A DNA stretch of 64,000 bases from Beverwykella pulmonaria (taxonomy: Eukaryota; Ascomycota; Dothideomycetes; Pleosporales; Melanommataceae): the NCBI GenBank assembly GCA_001599595.1, contig BCHH01000003.1, positions 2,478,263 through 2,542,262 of the forward strand, given 5' to 3'. Each line of letters begins with the position of its first letter. The first letter of the stretch is position 1. Below, piece by piece: positions 34,524 to 46,517 of this stretch. The notes beneath the pieces were generated by a model. The model was given only the letters and a program-made list of their open reading frames with translations, searched no databases and had not been told where the DNA came from. The translations under genes were made by a program, and so were the position numbers.

Positions 34524-35615
34524 GGTGAGATGCTGAGTGCACTGCCTACCATCCAAGGGCAAAGGAGTCGGGACTTCTTATCAACACGCGCCATTTCAGG
34601 CAACGATATGCTGGTGCAAGTGTTGTGCAATTCCGGTCAGACGAGTGCATTTCCATTGGTTGGATAACGAGGAGGACAAGCAACATGATGCAGGACTCGT
34701 GCATGAACAGGTTGTGTGAGTGGATGGTCGCCCCGTCTGCCCTACGGTGAGAGCTGACGAATGCGGGGTCCTGCGCATCGATGTTCGATGAGACATTGGC
34801 TCGGAGTAAAGTTCAGCGAGTGTGGTCGAAAAGAGCGGCGGAGGACGAGAGGCTGATGGATGATGGTGTGCGGTGGAGAAGTCCTTCGATGCTAGGCTAA
34901 CCGCATACTATTTAGCGTTCGGCTCGCTTTCCACCAACCTCACGCAGCGCAGGGAATGGACTCAAGAAACCACTTTTGCTTCGAGACACCATATAGAGAT
35001 ATGAAACCTCCCACCGAAGCAAGCACTTGATTGTAGCACCCCTCCAATCCACTGCACTCCTTTCGAGAACGAAAAAACCGGTCCTTATCCGCCGAGAAGA
35101 AAGCCTTAAACAAACGCCAGCTGAAACCCACAAATTTTTTGATAAAACACAACTGCTCCTTCAGGCCTGTAAACAAAAATACCTCTCCGCCACCATATTC
35201 TGCTGAAAGGCGGTTTAATACCACGGTGCGTTGGAGAGATTGAGGAAGTGGGAAGATAAATGCGGTGTATTTAAGGGCAGTGAGAGTTGAGCAGTCAGGA
35301 TGAAAGAGATCAACGTGAAGAGCTATGTTGAATTTTTTTTACTCGAGATGAATGAGGAAATGATTAAGGGCATTCAACACGGATTCACTGAAGAACAGTT
35401 CCTGGATATCTTTTCTTTATTCTGACATTAGGAAAATATAACGGTAACTTTCATCTTCTTGTCCACCTACTCATATGTAAGAAACAGCCGAAAACTTCAA
35501 TCTCGCCATGCATAGCAATACTGTATCTGCCAGGCTAGGTTTTGAATAAGATGCTTGATCCTCCCGACTTCCTGACATCCGACTAAAACCGACTAAAACC
35601 GACAACCTGTAACGC
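34524..35615. other. Intergenic: AAA gene promoter and transhydrogenase 3' region
   Basis: 1.1 kb, no gene recognised. Contains a T8 tract near 35333 and a short direct repeat of CGACTAAAAC at 35580-35600, just beyond the transhydrogenase stop. Confidence 0.5.
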
Positions 35616-38600
35616 TCACTTCTTCTCCTCTAGTGCTCGTTTGATAGCATTACAGCTATCATTAGCATCCCCAAACAACATCTTCGTATTTTCCATGAAG
35701 AACATGGGATTCGGCACATCCGCATACCCACTCGCCATTCCCCTCTTCATAATAACCACATGCTTACTCTTCCACGCATGAAGCACCGGCATCCCCGCAA
35801 TTGCAGACCCAGGCTCCAACGCAATCGGGTTCACCGTATCATTTGCACCAATAACAAGCGTGACATCTGTGTCACCAAAGTCATCGTTAATCTCGTCCAT
35901 TTCCAGGACGATGTCGTAGGGTACGGAGGCTTCAGCGAGTAGCACATTACATTGTCCAGGCATTCGGCCAGCCACAGGGTGGATTGCGAAGCGCACGTTC
36001 ACACCCTTTGAACGGAGGTGTTTGACAAATTCGGAAATTGCGTATTGGGCTTTGGCGACGGCCATGCCGTAGCCAACAACCTGGGGTATGTACTTAGCAT
36101 GTGCGATGCGTGGAAGAAGGGGGTAAAGCGAAGACTTACGATAATGACATTCTCAGCGTTTGCTAAGGCTTCGGCTGTTTCTTCTGCGGTCGTCTTGGTG
36201 ATTTCTCCTACTATCGCTGTTTGCTCCTGTGGGGTAGCTGCTATACCGCCAAAGAGAACATTGGTGAGTGACCGATTCATAGCCACGCACATAATGTACG
36301 AAAGGATAGAACCGGAAACGCCAATGAGCGCGCCGACGGTAGTCAGAAGCGAGTTATCCAACATGAAGCCTTCGGCCACGAGTGCGAAGCCAGAATAGGC
36401 GTTCAAGACTGTGATGACAACCGGCATATCAGCTCCTCCAATGGCCGCGGTTGTCGTATATCCTTTGATGAAGCTGAGTGCAGCATTGGCAGTCAGACAT
36501 GCAGCCCCGATGAGGGGAGCCCCAGGTGCAGCAGTTAGGAAAACGCCCATTGTGCCCATATTAGCGGTCAGGAGTGATATGTTGATGAGATGTCGGCCAG
36601 GAAGAACAATAGGCTTGGACGACATTTTCGATGCGAGCTTTAGGAAAGCCACGATACTTCCAGTAAACGTTACTCCTCCGATGAGAACTCCGAGATATGC
36701 GCTGACCATGTGGAGCGTGGAAATGTCACCGGTATGACCCAAAACACTTCCGATACTGGTAAGGACAGCCGCAAGACCTACGACAGAGTGCAAAGCAGCG
36801 ACTGTCTGTGGAAGTGAAGTTGGTGTGATCCTTCGGCCGATGACCATTCCAGCCACAGTGCCGAGGGCAGCAAGACCACCAAACTGCACAAGAACATCCG
36901 GAGCAAAGCCAACTGCGGCGAGGGATGCGAGAATACCAGAGAAGACACCAAGTATTCCAAAGAGGTTACCGCGTCGTGCTGTTGCTTGGGAACCAAGCCC
37001 AGAAAGCGAGGCCACACAAAGAACACTACTGACAAGATAACCAGCCTGTACAAGGCCGGCCATCCCCGTGCTTACTGCAGCGACATACCCACCACCAAAA
37101 AGCACAGCCGGAATTGCGTAGAGCCAGGGGTATTCCGCAGGATCAGTCGGGCGTCGGAACATGTCTAGCATGCGTTTCGTGATGACGAACCCTCCTGAGA
37201 CGTTAACAAAAGCCAGAAGAACGGACAACGCACCGAGAGTCTGAGGAATGGTCTCGGGTAGGTAACCACCACCCATCACGAACAAGCCTCCTATGCCCAC
37301 CATTCCCGAGATGGCATTCGTGACACTCATGAGTGGAGAGTGCAGCGCGGGAGCAACGCCCCACACTACCCTGTACCCAATAAGACTTGCCAAGGCGAAT
37401 GTGAATGCGTTACCCATAAAAAGGGGACTGTCTGTATTAGTCTTTGAAGCTTTCCCAGCTGATGCATTCGTACCTAGTGTATTTCCCAAGTGCGAGAGCG
37501 GTAGACATGGCAGCAGTCACACCAGCGACCTCGCGGGTCTCCTGTTGCCAAGGGGTGAGTTGGACAACGTTGGCTGCTTGTTCGGCCATAGACGGCGCTT
37601 TCTTGGCTGGCGGAGGTGGTGGAGCCGGGCGAGGAGCCGTTGGAAGTATTTGGCCGTTGTAGGTGACGATAGAACCTCGGGTAACCTCATCGTTCAAGTC
37701 AACATCGAAGTACTTTTCCTTCTTGTTTGCGGGGACAAGCGACAGCAGGAATTTGGTGATGTTGTTCCCGTAAAGAGTCGACGATTGGGTTGGCAATCTT
37801 GAAGGAAGATCAGTGTAGCCTGCGGTCTAGGTCAGTCGCGAGAAGCGTAACGTAGGACGCTGGCTTACCAATGACCGTTACACCACGGTATTTCGCGAGT
37901 TTTCCCGGTACAGTAGCTTCGCAGTTGCCGCCAGCTTCAGCGGCAAGGTCTACAATGACAGAGCCGGGTTTCATGGCGCCGAGCATCTACAGCATTGTCA
38001 GAATTCAGTTGAAGAGCGAGAAATGGGGGGTTCCCTACCGCTTTGGTGATCAGCTTGGGTGCAGGCTTTCCAGGAATCAATGCTGTAGTGATGACGATGT
38101 CGACCTCGCGGCATTGCTCGTAGAAGAGCTTCATTTCGGCCTCGATGAACTCCTTGGACATGACTTTGGCGTATCCGCCGGCGCCAGAGCCATCCTCCTC
38201 GATGTCTACTTCAATGAATTCTGCACCAAGAGACTGAACTTGCTCGCGGACGGCTGGTCGGGTGTCGAAACCGCGGACGATTGCTCCCATGCGACGAGCC
38301 TGTCATGATACATCAGTAAGAGGCCGAATAATGGGAAGTGGCACCTCCGTACTGTTGCAATTGCGCTCAAACCTGCCACACCAGCTCCGATGACGAGAAC
38401 TTTACAGGGGGGGATCTAAGCTTGGGTCAATTACTCTTTCTACTATCCGTGATGGCAAGTTACCTTTCCAGCTGCCGTAACCTGGCCAGTGAGGAAACGG
38501 CCAAAGTGATTCGAAGCCTCCAGCACGGCCTTGTAACCGGCAATGTTGGCCATGGAGCTGTCACGGCTTGTTAGCCACACACACGCCGGACTGGGGGAGT

Positions 38601-39344
38601 TCGTGTAGCATACCTCAACGCGTCAAACACTTGGGCGCGGGAAATTCGCGGAACCATGTCCATAGCAAAAGAAGTAGCTTTTCGAGACGCAATTCTATCT
38701 ATGGTAGGTCTATTCTGCATGGGGTAGAGCATGGAAATCACAGTAGCACCTTCGCGGATAGCATCCACCTCGCTATCAGGCCCATCGATGCTGAGGGCGC
38801 GCACCTTGAGCAGGATATCGGCCTCGGAGAAGACACTTCTGCGGTCGACAGTCTTGGCACCAGCCTGCTCGTATGCCTCGTCGGTGAATTGAGCCTCGAC
38901 GCCGGCTCCGCGCTCCACCAAGACGCGGGAGAAGCCTTTCTTCAGCAATAGCTGCACATTCTGTGGACTTATGGCCACTCGACGCTCGCCGGGGTAACTC
39001 TCGGCGGGAACGCCGACCGTAAGGGTCGAATAGGGCCCAGCGGTGAAGGGTGGGGAGGTCGGGATCTCCTCGTCATGCGGGTCCGCGTCTGCAGCAAGGG
39101 ATGCATATCGAGCAACGGCCGTGTTGTGCGGAACACGCCTCTGCAGGTGCAACGGCCTTGGACGCGCCAGGCACCGGGAACTTGCAGTAGGCTGCTGTGG
39201 CTTGAGGCGCCTGGGACTGTATTCCTGGTTGACTGTGGGCGTAGACCGAAAGGCGAGGGTTGAGGCGTACAACCTCAAGCTGGAGGTCGCGTAGGCGCAG
39301 CCCCGCGGTCGAAGGGAGCCCACCAGGCAGTTGGTGGAGCTCAT
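35616..39344 (-). CDS. NAD(P) transhydrogenase, mitochondrial (NNT)
   Basis: Proton-translocating transhydrogenase of the inner mitochondrial membrane, making NADPH from NADH. Eight exons (39344-38614, 38557-38464, 38415-38353, 38299-38039, 37986-37869, 37819-37474, 37427-36140, 36080-35616) give 1121 residues; animal NNT has about 1086. A basic, serine-rich presequence (about 1-85) comes first. Domain I (AlaDH/PNT-like, NAD-binding) follows with [31 protein letters not shown] and [15 protein letters not shown]. Next come a proline-rich linker and the membrane domain with many glycine-rich helices (about 500-950). Domain III (968-1121) binds NADP(H) with [19 protein letters not shown] and [10 protein letters not shown]. 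All essential signatures look intact. The start is the first ATG; upstream only a TTG extends the frame. The exon 3 donor (GTACGG) was chosen because it alone keeps frame into [15 protein letters not shown]. Confidence 0.96.
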
Positions 39345-40384
39345 GCTGGGCGGCTGAGACGTGTCTCGGAGATGGGCGAGCAAGAGTAGCCGTCGAGAAC
39401 CCGCATCTGCTGGCTATGGGTCCGCGAAAACACGGTGGGAGAACGTAGGAGGCGCGATGTGAAGAGACGCAAAACTGCCACGGTTTTGCGAACTCAGAGG
39501 TACATAAGAGACGTACCTTTCGGCCGCGCTTCAGTGCTGTCCTTGCGTCACGCGTGCTCTGTTTTGCCGGCCACCTTCCTCTTAGGCTGGTGTGGGGGGG
39601 AAGTGCGGGGAAGGTTTCACACGACTCAGTCCCACCTAGAGCCTCAACGCGGCTTCAGGCCCCAAATGTCTTCACGATGCGGCTCTGAACTCCCACCATC
39701 GCAGGCAAAACCAGCCTCGTTTTCTAGAGCCAGATGCGGCTCAGGGCGGGCGAAATCGAAGCCTGAAGTCGCTGTTGTCCCCTCTCAGTCGTTCGCGGGG
39801 TAGCCCAGACATCCAGAGGAACCACTGTGGGGCGCAGCCTGTGACGCTCCGTGTCTCTAGCCCAAAGTGGCTGCTGGGGATTTTGGCGGGTTCGGTGAAG
39901 TGGCCAGCAGGACGTCGATATGGGGCGAATCTAATTTGAGCGACCTCGAAGAAGTTAAGATTGAAATAAAGGGTTTCATTTACAGGGAACTTGTCCAATC
40001 AGATGCTAGCTTGGGTTGCATTTTATGAATATTCTAGATCTAACGCCGCCCATTGGCTGCTATTCGAAAAATGGTAACAGTATTTTCAGAGTTACCATAT
40101 CCTGGGAACCACTGGGCAGCGGGATTAATCTCGATATGCACGAAATTGTTGGGATTTATCCGCCGCAAGCGGGAAAACTCCATGAGGCTACCTCCTGTGC
40201 ACGTCGAAAGCCGCCGGCACACATCCCTTGACAAACTCGAGCTCTTTGGCTGAAAGATTATCTGAACAATGGCTGCTCGAGTTGCCAAATGCAAGTTGAG
40301 GGGCGAGAGAGAGGGGAAAGCGGCCGAGGCCGAGTAATATTATCCAGTTAAGGATCATCTAGGTAGGCTGTTGTTGCACGCTGC
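39345..40384. other. Upstream region of the transhydrogenase gene and 3' side of the esterase gene
   Basis: 1.04 kb with no recognised gene. The first 450 bases are GC-rich and probably hold the transhydrogenase promoter. The 122-codon frame at 39435-39803 (+) lacks an ATG start and any motif. Confidence 0.5.
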
Positions 40385-41824
40385 TCATGCCTGAGCGACA
40401 ACTGATCCAACAGCACTCCACTCCGACTTGTTCATATCACCACAGCCCGCTCTTAATCGGTATCGATACGTGGTCCCTGCCTCGACGGCCCCAGATTGCC
40501 ATCTCGGCGCCGAAGAGATAGTCGAGGGATCGCTCCAGGCTCCACTTGAACCCACCTGGCTCTGGATATCGTAGTTGAAGGCGCCGTAGACCTTGTCCCA
40601 GGTAACAACATTGACACTAGATCCTGAGGTTACTTGGACGTTGACTGGCGCTGGACAGGGCCGTGCGGGGATGTCGGCTGGGACGGTAAAGAGGGTACCA
40701 TTGGGGGCGTAGTCGTCTTGTAGCGCAATGGAAAACGCCTTGGCGATTTCGTATTCGCCGAGGGCGTTGGGGTGGAGGCCGTCGTAGCCCGCTGGACACG
40801 CCTCGGGCTCGCCTGAATCGGAGGTCAATCATTGCGAAAGGGAGCCGTGTGCACCGAGAGCACGCTTACAGGAGTACTCGTCGCGAAAACGCACCAACGT
40901 AATCGGAGAGCTGTCCGTACTCCACTCTGGAATCGCGTTCGCAAGCAGCGCATTATACTGATTGGTGATAATCGGCAAATCATCTCGCCCTCCGAGATGC
41001 GACCGCTGAGGCACATTCGCAATCGCAAACTTCAAACTCGGCTTCACCGCCCGCGCATTATCCACCAGTGTCTTCATGCTCTCCAGTGTACCCTCCGGAC
41101 CGCTGACAAACCACCCCAAATCATTGAACCCAAGTTCAATAAGCAGGTGATCGGGCATGTACGTCTTCACCTGCGCAGCTATCTGGTCCTTGGCTTGCGC
41201 CGCTTGTCGGCCCCATACGGCAAAGTGGTCAGAGTCAAAGGGCACAGCATCCAAAGCGTACCCTCCGAATGTCCGAGGCTCGGAGCTGGGGGGTGGCGGT
41301 GTGATATCGTCGGGAGGGTTGGTGCCTTTGTATGGGCCGACGAAATCAACGGCGACGTTGTTGGTTTGCAGCCATTGCCAGAGGCGGTAGCGCCACGTGT
41401 AGTCCCCTTCGTAGCCGTGGGAGATGGAGTCTCCGACTATCATGACTGATGGTTTGAAAGCATCAGTAAGAGTTTCTTGGATTCAGGCTTTAGACGAAAA
41501 GATTTTGGAAGGCTCAGCACCAGTAGAGATCACAACACAGATGTTGGTGTCGGTAGGTTTTTTACTTTCTCATACTGGCATTTTGAGAGCGATAGACCAA
41601 GGTTAAACACCGTGGTGAGCGAGAGGCGAGAGTTGATGGAATTTCTAATATTTTTGCGCCGTGCTGCTGTCCTTTGCTCTACGAACAGACATTGAAACGT
41701 AGACCGTGATTAGTATGAAAGTTCACGTACATTTAATCGTGCTGCGCTGCATAATCGTTGCGGCCAACGATGATTGGGTGAGCAGAGCAAGTGCTGCCAG
41801 CACCGCAGGAAATTGGACGTGCAT
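40385..41824 (-). CDS. Secreted SGNH/GDSL hydrolase with C-terminal fibronectin III domain
   Basis: Three exons (41824-41731, 41445-40870, 40812-40385) give 365 residues. A signal peptide (about 1-22) leads into the SGNH fold: block I GDS at 36-38 (nucleophile Ser38), block III GFND at 137-140, and the catalytic Asp-His pair in YDGLHPN (Asp234, His237), which is completed across the second junction (EYSC/EPEACPAG). A fibronectin type III module follows (about 274-365; VTWDKVYGAFNYDIQ and TTYRYRLRAGCG). The plan fits secreted carbohydrate esterases of the CE3/acetylxylan-esterase-like group, which remove acetyl groups from plant polysaccharides, but lipase or other esterase activity cannot be excluded. 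Intron 1 is 285 nt, much longer than neighbours. It joins exon 1 after one base (T) to a CAG acceptor immediately before the GDS strand. Confidence 0.88.
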
Positions 41825-43809
41825 TTTCGGCAAGCGACGCTGCTTTCGTCCTAGCCCTTTCTGTTGATACTTCGTGCAGCAGCACCAAAAGCGATGGCTA
41901 TCCACTTTTATACATTGCAGTTTGCAGGACGAACCAACACACTAAATTATGGGACAATTTGTTCGACGTCTTTGAAGGGGCCGTTATGTGACCGTTTTCG
42001 GATGCCCAATTTCCAACGGCCGTTCGTGGACGCGGCTTTCTCTGGTGCATTTGGCCATGTTGAACGGACTGGCCAGGGATTTCTCGATCTGCGCTCAGAA
42101 TCCTACAGTGAAAGTGGTAGAACCTTCACGTCATTTTTTGGAACCCATCTAAAGAAAGCAGTCTATTGGAGATTCAAGTCCGTATCAAATATTGAATCGC
42201 CAACACTTACATATCCGGGTACGATGTTGGATTCTGAGTATGCGCTGAGAAAGTCCCCGGTGTCAGCCTTTTCTCTTTTGCCTGCGCTTCATACCTGGTC
42301 CCTATGTAATAGCAAGGTATGATAAGACTCTGTGAATCCTACGCGGGGGGCCTTGTAGAATTATGTCTATTCGAAATTTTCTTTCGATAAATTGCAATAT
42401 ACATGCCTCCAATAGTCGACGCGTATCTGTTTCCGCAGCATTCCTTTGCTCGAGTTCATGTTGAATGTCGCGGTGATGCGTTTTTTAAGAGCTTTTATGT
42501 GCATATGTACCATTTCTGTCCTAGGGACGCGCATATTCAGGAAGTGAAGAGATACCTCCTCCACAGCCCTTTGTTCCTCACTTGGGTGCACCAAGACAGA
42601 TACTTCCATTTACTATGTCCTTGAATATACCCCATGTCCAAGCATAGAGAAAGTGTTCGTGGGTGACAAAGTACTAGGGCGATTCCTTTCTACACTTGCG
42701 TGATTGGATTTGAGCAGGCATGCAGCAATGTATTGAAAAGCCGATTCGGTGTAGAGGGTGAAAACTAAAGAAGAACGGAACGAGGCGAAGAATTCGCTGA
42801 GCCGAGCTATCTTTTAAGTTTATCTTTGCTAGATAGCAGTGTAGCAGTGCACATATGCTATTCTTTTAGCTCCCTGCCTGAATTCAGGAAAAGGATTAGG
42901 GGACTGGTACACCTTTATGCAACACTCCTGTATCTGACAACCCCTACTATGAATTTGATGGTATAGTGTGGCATAATGAAAAAAGGGTGTTGAGCCCCAT
43001 GTGGCGAAGGAAGGTGGGGCAGGTAGCATACTAAGGTTTCTATCGCGTATCTGAACCAAGATCTTGATGTTCAGTCCCTGCATCGTAATAACCTGCCCTC
43101 GTTCTTGGCGGCGTGATGGAGCAATTAATCGTTGTGAGGAGTACAGCAACAATGTCGGATCCGCTCCCAGTGTGAGATCTGACTGGTCAGAGAGTTGAAG
43201 ATGATATTGCTACCCCAAGAGCAAAAGCCGCTGTTGTTGTGGAGCTGTTTCGTGTCAAAGTGTTCCTTCGTTAATATCCCCTCTTCTCATGGCACACGGC
43301 GAAGTATCTCGGCATACCGCACCCTCATGGGCGACGATGATGTTTGTAAACAGGAGCTTCTGGCTCGCGGTGAACTAAAGGGATAGGGCGTCGCAAGAGG
43401 CAAATCGCGACGCAATCGACAGACTCAGTAGCCAATTGCGGCGACATTGTCAGTATGGCCGCAAGAAAGTGGAGGCAGAGTGTCGTGTTGCTCTTTGTTG
43501 ATCGAGATTAGCAATTTGAGTGTCTGGCCAGGAGGTTTCTGTAAGCTGCATTGCGGGGCAAACACATAGTGGCAAGCGGACACTGCGTCATCGACAGTAG
43601 TTTCCGCCAACGCCATTGAGCGGCCATATCCACCACAACATCTGCCACCGCCAATCAACTCCTACCCATTACGTCGGTACTCGCCGCTGGGGTGAAGGAA
43701 CATAAATTGTATCCCAAGTCCCCTACCGCCCTGAAACTCACCACCGAGGAGTTGCATAGCAATCTCTACCGCATACCACACACCGCGCCAGACCATCTCA
43801 TCGCACACC
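41825..43809. other. Divergent intergenic region between esterase and catalase genes
   Basis: 2 kb that should hold the promoters of both flanking genes. An 80-codon ATG frame lies at 42367-42609 (-), but an open frame exists on the opposite strand over the same bases, and I recognise neither. The 150 bases before the catalase ATG are C/A-rich, as expected for a strong fungal leader. Confidence 0.5.
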
Positions 43810-45513
43810 ATGACGACCCACACCACCGACGGCAAGCACAACGGCGACCTGTACCGCGACTACATCGACGACCGCAACGCAAAGGCCCAGGACACACTCT
43901 ACTGCACCAGCAATGGCGCTCCCTACCCGCACCCCTACGAGTCACAGCGTGCTGGTGACAACGGCCCGCTGCTGCTGCAGGACTTCCACCTGATCGACTT
44001 GCTCTCCCACTTCGACCGCGAACGCATCCCAGAGCGCGTCGTCCATGCGAAGGGCAGTGGCGCACACGGCTACTACAAGACCACAAACTCGCTCGAAGAC
44101 CTGTCGATAGCAGATCTCTTCAAGGAGGGTAAAGAATGCCCCATTACCATCCGTTTCTCTACAGTTGGTGGCGAGTCGGGCTCACACGACTGTGCCCGCG
44201 ACCCACGAGGCTTCGCCATCAAGTTCCGCACTGACGAAGGCAACTGGGACATGGTCGCCAACAACACCCCCGTCTTCTTTTTGAGAGATCCGGCCAAGTT
44301 CCCGCACTTCATTCACACCCAAAAACGTGACCCAGCCACCAATCTGACGGGCGCCGACGATTCCACCATGTTCTGGGACTACCTGTCGCAGAATCCCGAG
44401 TCCATCCACCAGGTTATGGTGCTCATGGGCGACCGAGGCATCCCTGACGGCTATCGTTTTATGAATGGATACAGCGGCCATACCTTCAAGCTCATCAACA
44501 AGGCGGGAGAGTGGGTGTACACACAGTTCCACTTCAAGTCGAAGCAGGGCATCAAGTTTATCACTCAGGCCGACTCGGCGTCCAAGTCTCCCGACCACTC
44601 CCAGAAAGATCTTTACTTTGCTATTCAGCGTGGCGAGTTCCCCGGATGGGATGTATCCGTCCAGACCATGACGGCGAAGGAGGCCGAGCAGTTGTGGGAG
44701 AAGCAGAAGATCAACGTTTTCGACCTGACCCACATTTGGCCGCAGAGGCAGTTCCCTCTGCGCAAGGTCGGGGAGATAGTCTTGAACGAAAACGTGAAGA
44801 ACTACTTTGCTGAGATTGAGCAAGTGACGTTCAACCCAGCCCACCTGGTTCCGGGTATCGAACCTTCCGCAGATCCCGTCCTCCAGAGCCGCCTCTTCTC
44901 TTATCCCGATACCCATCGCCATCGCGTCGGCGTCAACTACCAGCAGCTTCCAGTGAACGCCCCGCGAACCCCGTACAGAATAGCCAACTTCCAGCGAGCG
45001 GGAAGCATGGCCTTCTACAACCAAGGCTCCCGGCCGAACTACCTCTCTTCCATCGAGCCCATCTCGTTCCGCAACCGGGCCGTTGACCTCGACAAAACAC
45101 ATGGCCACTTCACGGGCGAGGCGGTCACCTTCCTCTCCGAGATTAGGCCTGAAGACTTCAATGCTCCTCGCGCTCTATGGGAGCGGGTCTTCGACGATGG
45201 CGCGAGGGAGCGCTTCATCGGCAATGTATCCGGGCACATGGCCAACTGCACAGATAAGGAGATCATTAGGCGCCAGATTGGCATATTCCGCGAGGTTTCC
45301 GAAGATCTTGCATCCCGGCTCGAGAAGGCCACTGGCGTGAAGGGCTATCCGGGGATTTCGGGCCTCCGCTTCAACGGCACACACAATGGCATGGCCAAGG
45401 ACAAGAGCCTGAGGGCCGCGAATGGCATGACAGAAAAGGTGGGATTCAGTGCGGCGGACAGCAATGGTGCGCCAACCACAGGAACGCACAAGGGCCTAGC
45501 GGCCAAGGCATGA
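43810..45513 (+). CDS. Catalase, small-subunit (clade 3) type
   Basis: Heme enzyme that converts H2O2 to water and oxygen. A single exon encodes 567 residues; the core matches clade 3 catalases of about 500 residues, with a C-terminal extension. The catalytic His is His79 in RVVHAKG, the distal Asn is in VANNTPVFF (151/152), the proximal heme ligand is Tyr365 in RLFSYPDTHRHR, and FSTVGGESGS and DPRGFAIKF are intact. The opening segment has no signal peptide, so it is intracellular. The C-terminus is AAKA, not a clear PTS1 peroxisomal signal. A site in the cytosol, or in peroxisomes by another route, is open. The start ATG at 43810 sits in an ACACC context. Transcribed away from the esterase gene. 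No intron. Confidence 0.96.
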   Translation: MTTHTTDGKHNGDLYRDYIDDRNAKAQDTLYCTSNGAPYPHPYESQRAGDNGPLLLQDFHLIDLLSHFDRERIPERVVHAKGSGAHGYYKTTNSLEDLSIADLFKEGKECPITIRFSTVGGESGSHDCARDPRGFAIKFRTDEGNWDMVANNTPVFFLRDPAKFPHFIHTQKRDPATNLTGADDSTMFWDYLSQNPESIHQVMVLMGDRGIPDGYRFMNGYSGHTFKLINKAGEWVYTQFHFKSKQGIKFITQADSASKSPDHSQKDLYFAIQRGEFPGWDVSVQTMTAKEAEQLWEKQKINVFDLTHIWPQRQFPLRKVGEIVLNENVKNYFAEIEQVTFNPAHLVPGIEPSADPVLQSRLFSYPDTHRHRVGVNYQQLPVNAPRTPYRIANFQRAGSMAFYNQGSRPNYLSSIEPISFRNRAVDLDKTHGHFTGEAVTFLSEIRPEDFNAPRALWERVFDDGARERFIGNVSGHMANCTDKEIIRRQIGIFREVSEDLASRLEKATGVKGYPGISGLRFNGTHNGMAKDKSLRAANGMTEKVGFSAADSNGAPTTGTHKGLAAKA

Positions 45514-46517
45514 TTGAACTGAACGAGATGATGACATGATTCAAAGAAATATGGGTGTAGTCGATAGGCTGAAAAAGATAATTTGTGTAAATACCAAACG
45601 TGCCAGATAGTATAAGTAAAGCATGCGTGAACAGTACACAGAACGACAACAAAACAGCCTACGTGACGTGGACGTGTGGTCGAAACGGTGGATGATGGTG
45701 AAGGTGTTGGCCAGTGATGGGGAAGAAAACCCCTCACGCATCATTTCAGCGCTAGACCCGTTGCGTCTGCGCCTGCAACCACTTTAGCGCGAATTACCTG
45801 TGCTCGCTGCCAAACGAAGCCTTGAACATACAACTCAAACACCTCTTTTGCTGCTTCCCTCGGCGCCCGGCTCTCCTCACTGCGTCGGTCGAAATGCCGC
45901 CTCCCATAGCCTTGCCGACATTGCTTTCTCCCTGCTCACTCACGCCCGCAAGCCCGTACCTGACCATGCCGAGGGCAGCCTTGGTCACGTGCGCAACTGG
46001 TCGCTATGCCCGGCCGGACAGGGAACCGTACCCGCCTTTCGCGTCTGGCAGACTTGCGCCCCTCTGGCTGGACTCGAAATGACTTTCTTTCCTCCTCATC
46101 GCCGCCAGCGCCCCTTCCCACGCACCATTGCCCCGGTCTTCTGCTAGACTCTCACCGCAGAGCCCGTACCATGCTTCTAGCACCTCTTACTGCACTCAGT
46201 ACATCGCCAATCCATCCCGTCGTCGCCCTTTGAGCTCGCGAAGCTTTTGGCCCGCAGTTCTCCTCATTTTCAACACCACCTTCTCCGCACCACCACACGC
46301 CAGCTTCCTTCGACAACCAGGCGCCATTCCACCGGAAAACACCCTCTGCCATTGATCCGACCGTCGAGCAGCCCTCTTGCTGCATGCCTCCAACTGCGAC
46401 CGGACGTCATCAGGGCTCGCGGTCACGGCAGGTTACGCTTCTGTAGCCTCCCCAGCCGATTCACAACACTCTCACCCCAAGAAAAGGGCCCAGGCCCATC
46501 CTGCTCCGTTTCATCGC
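45514..46517. other. Spacer between catalase and the PHD-protein gene
   Basis: 1 kb. It contains the catalase 3' UTR and a C/T-rich region typical of the promoter and leader of the next gene. A 21-codon upstream ORF in the presumed leader is listed separately. Confidence 0.5.
46384..46446 (+). other. Short upstream ORF in the leader of the PHD-protein gene
   Basis: ATG at 46384, 20 codons and TAG ending at 46446, 71 bases before the first in-frame ATG of the main frame. If the transcript starts upstream of it, it could dampen translation of the main frame. Transcript start is unknown. Confidence 0.35.

Noticed and set aside
39435..39803. 122-codon plus-strand frame
   Set aside because: No ATG start, basic low-quality composition, in the transhydrogenase promoter region.
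44182..45108. 308-codon minus-strand frame
   Set aside because: Antisense shadow of the catalase gene, whose motifs are complete on the plus strand.
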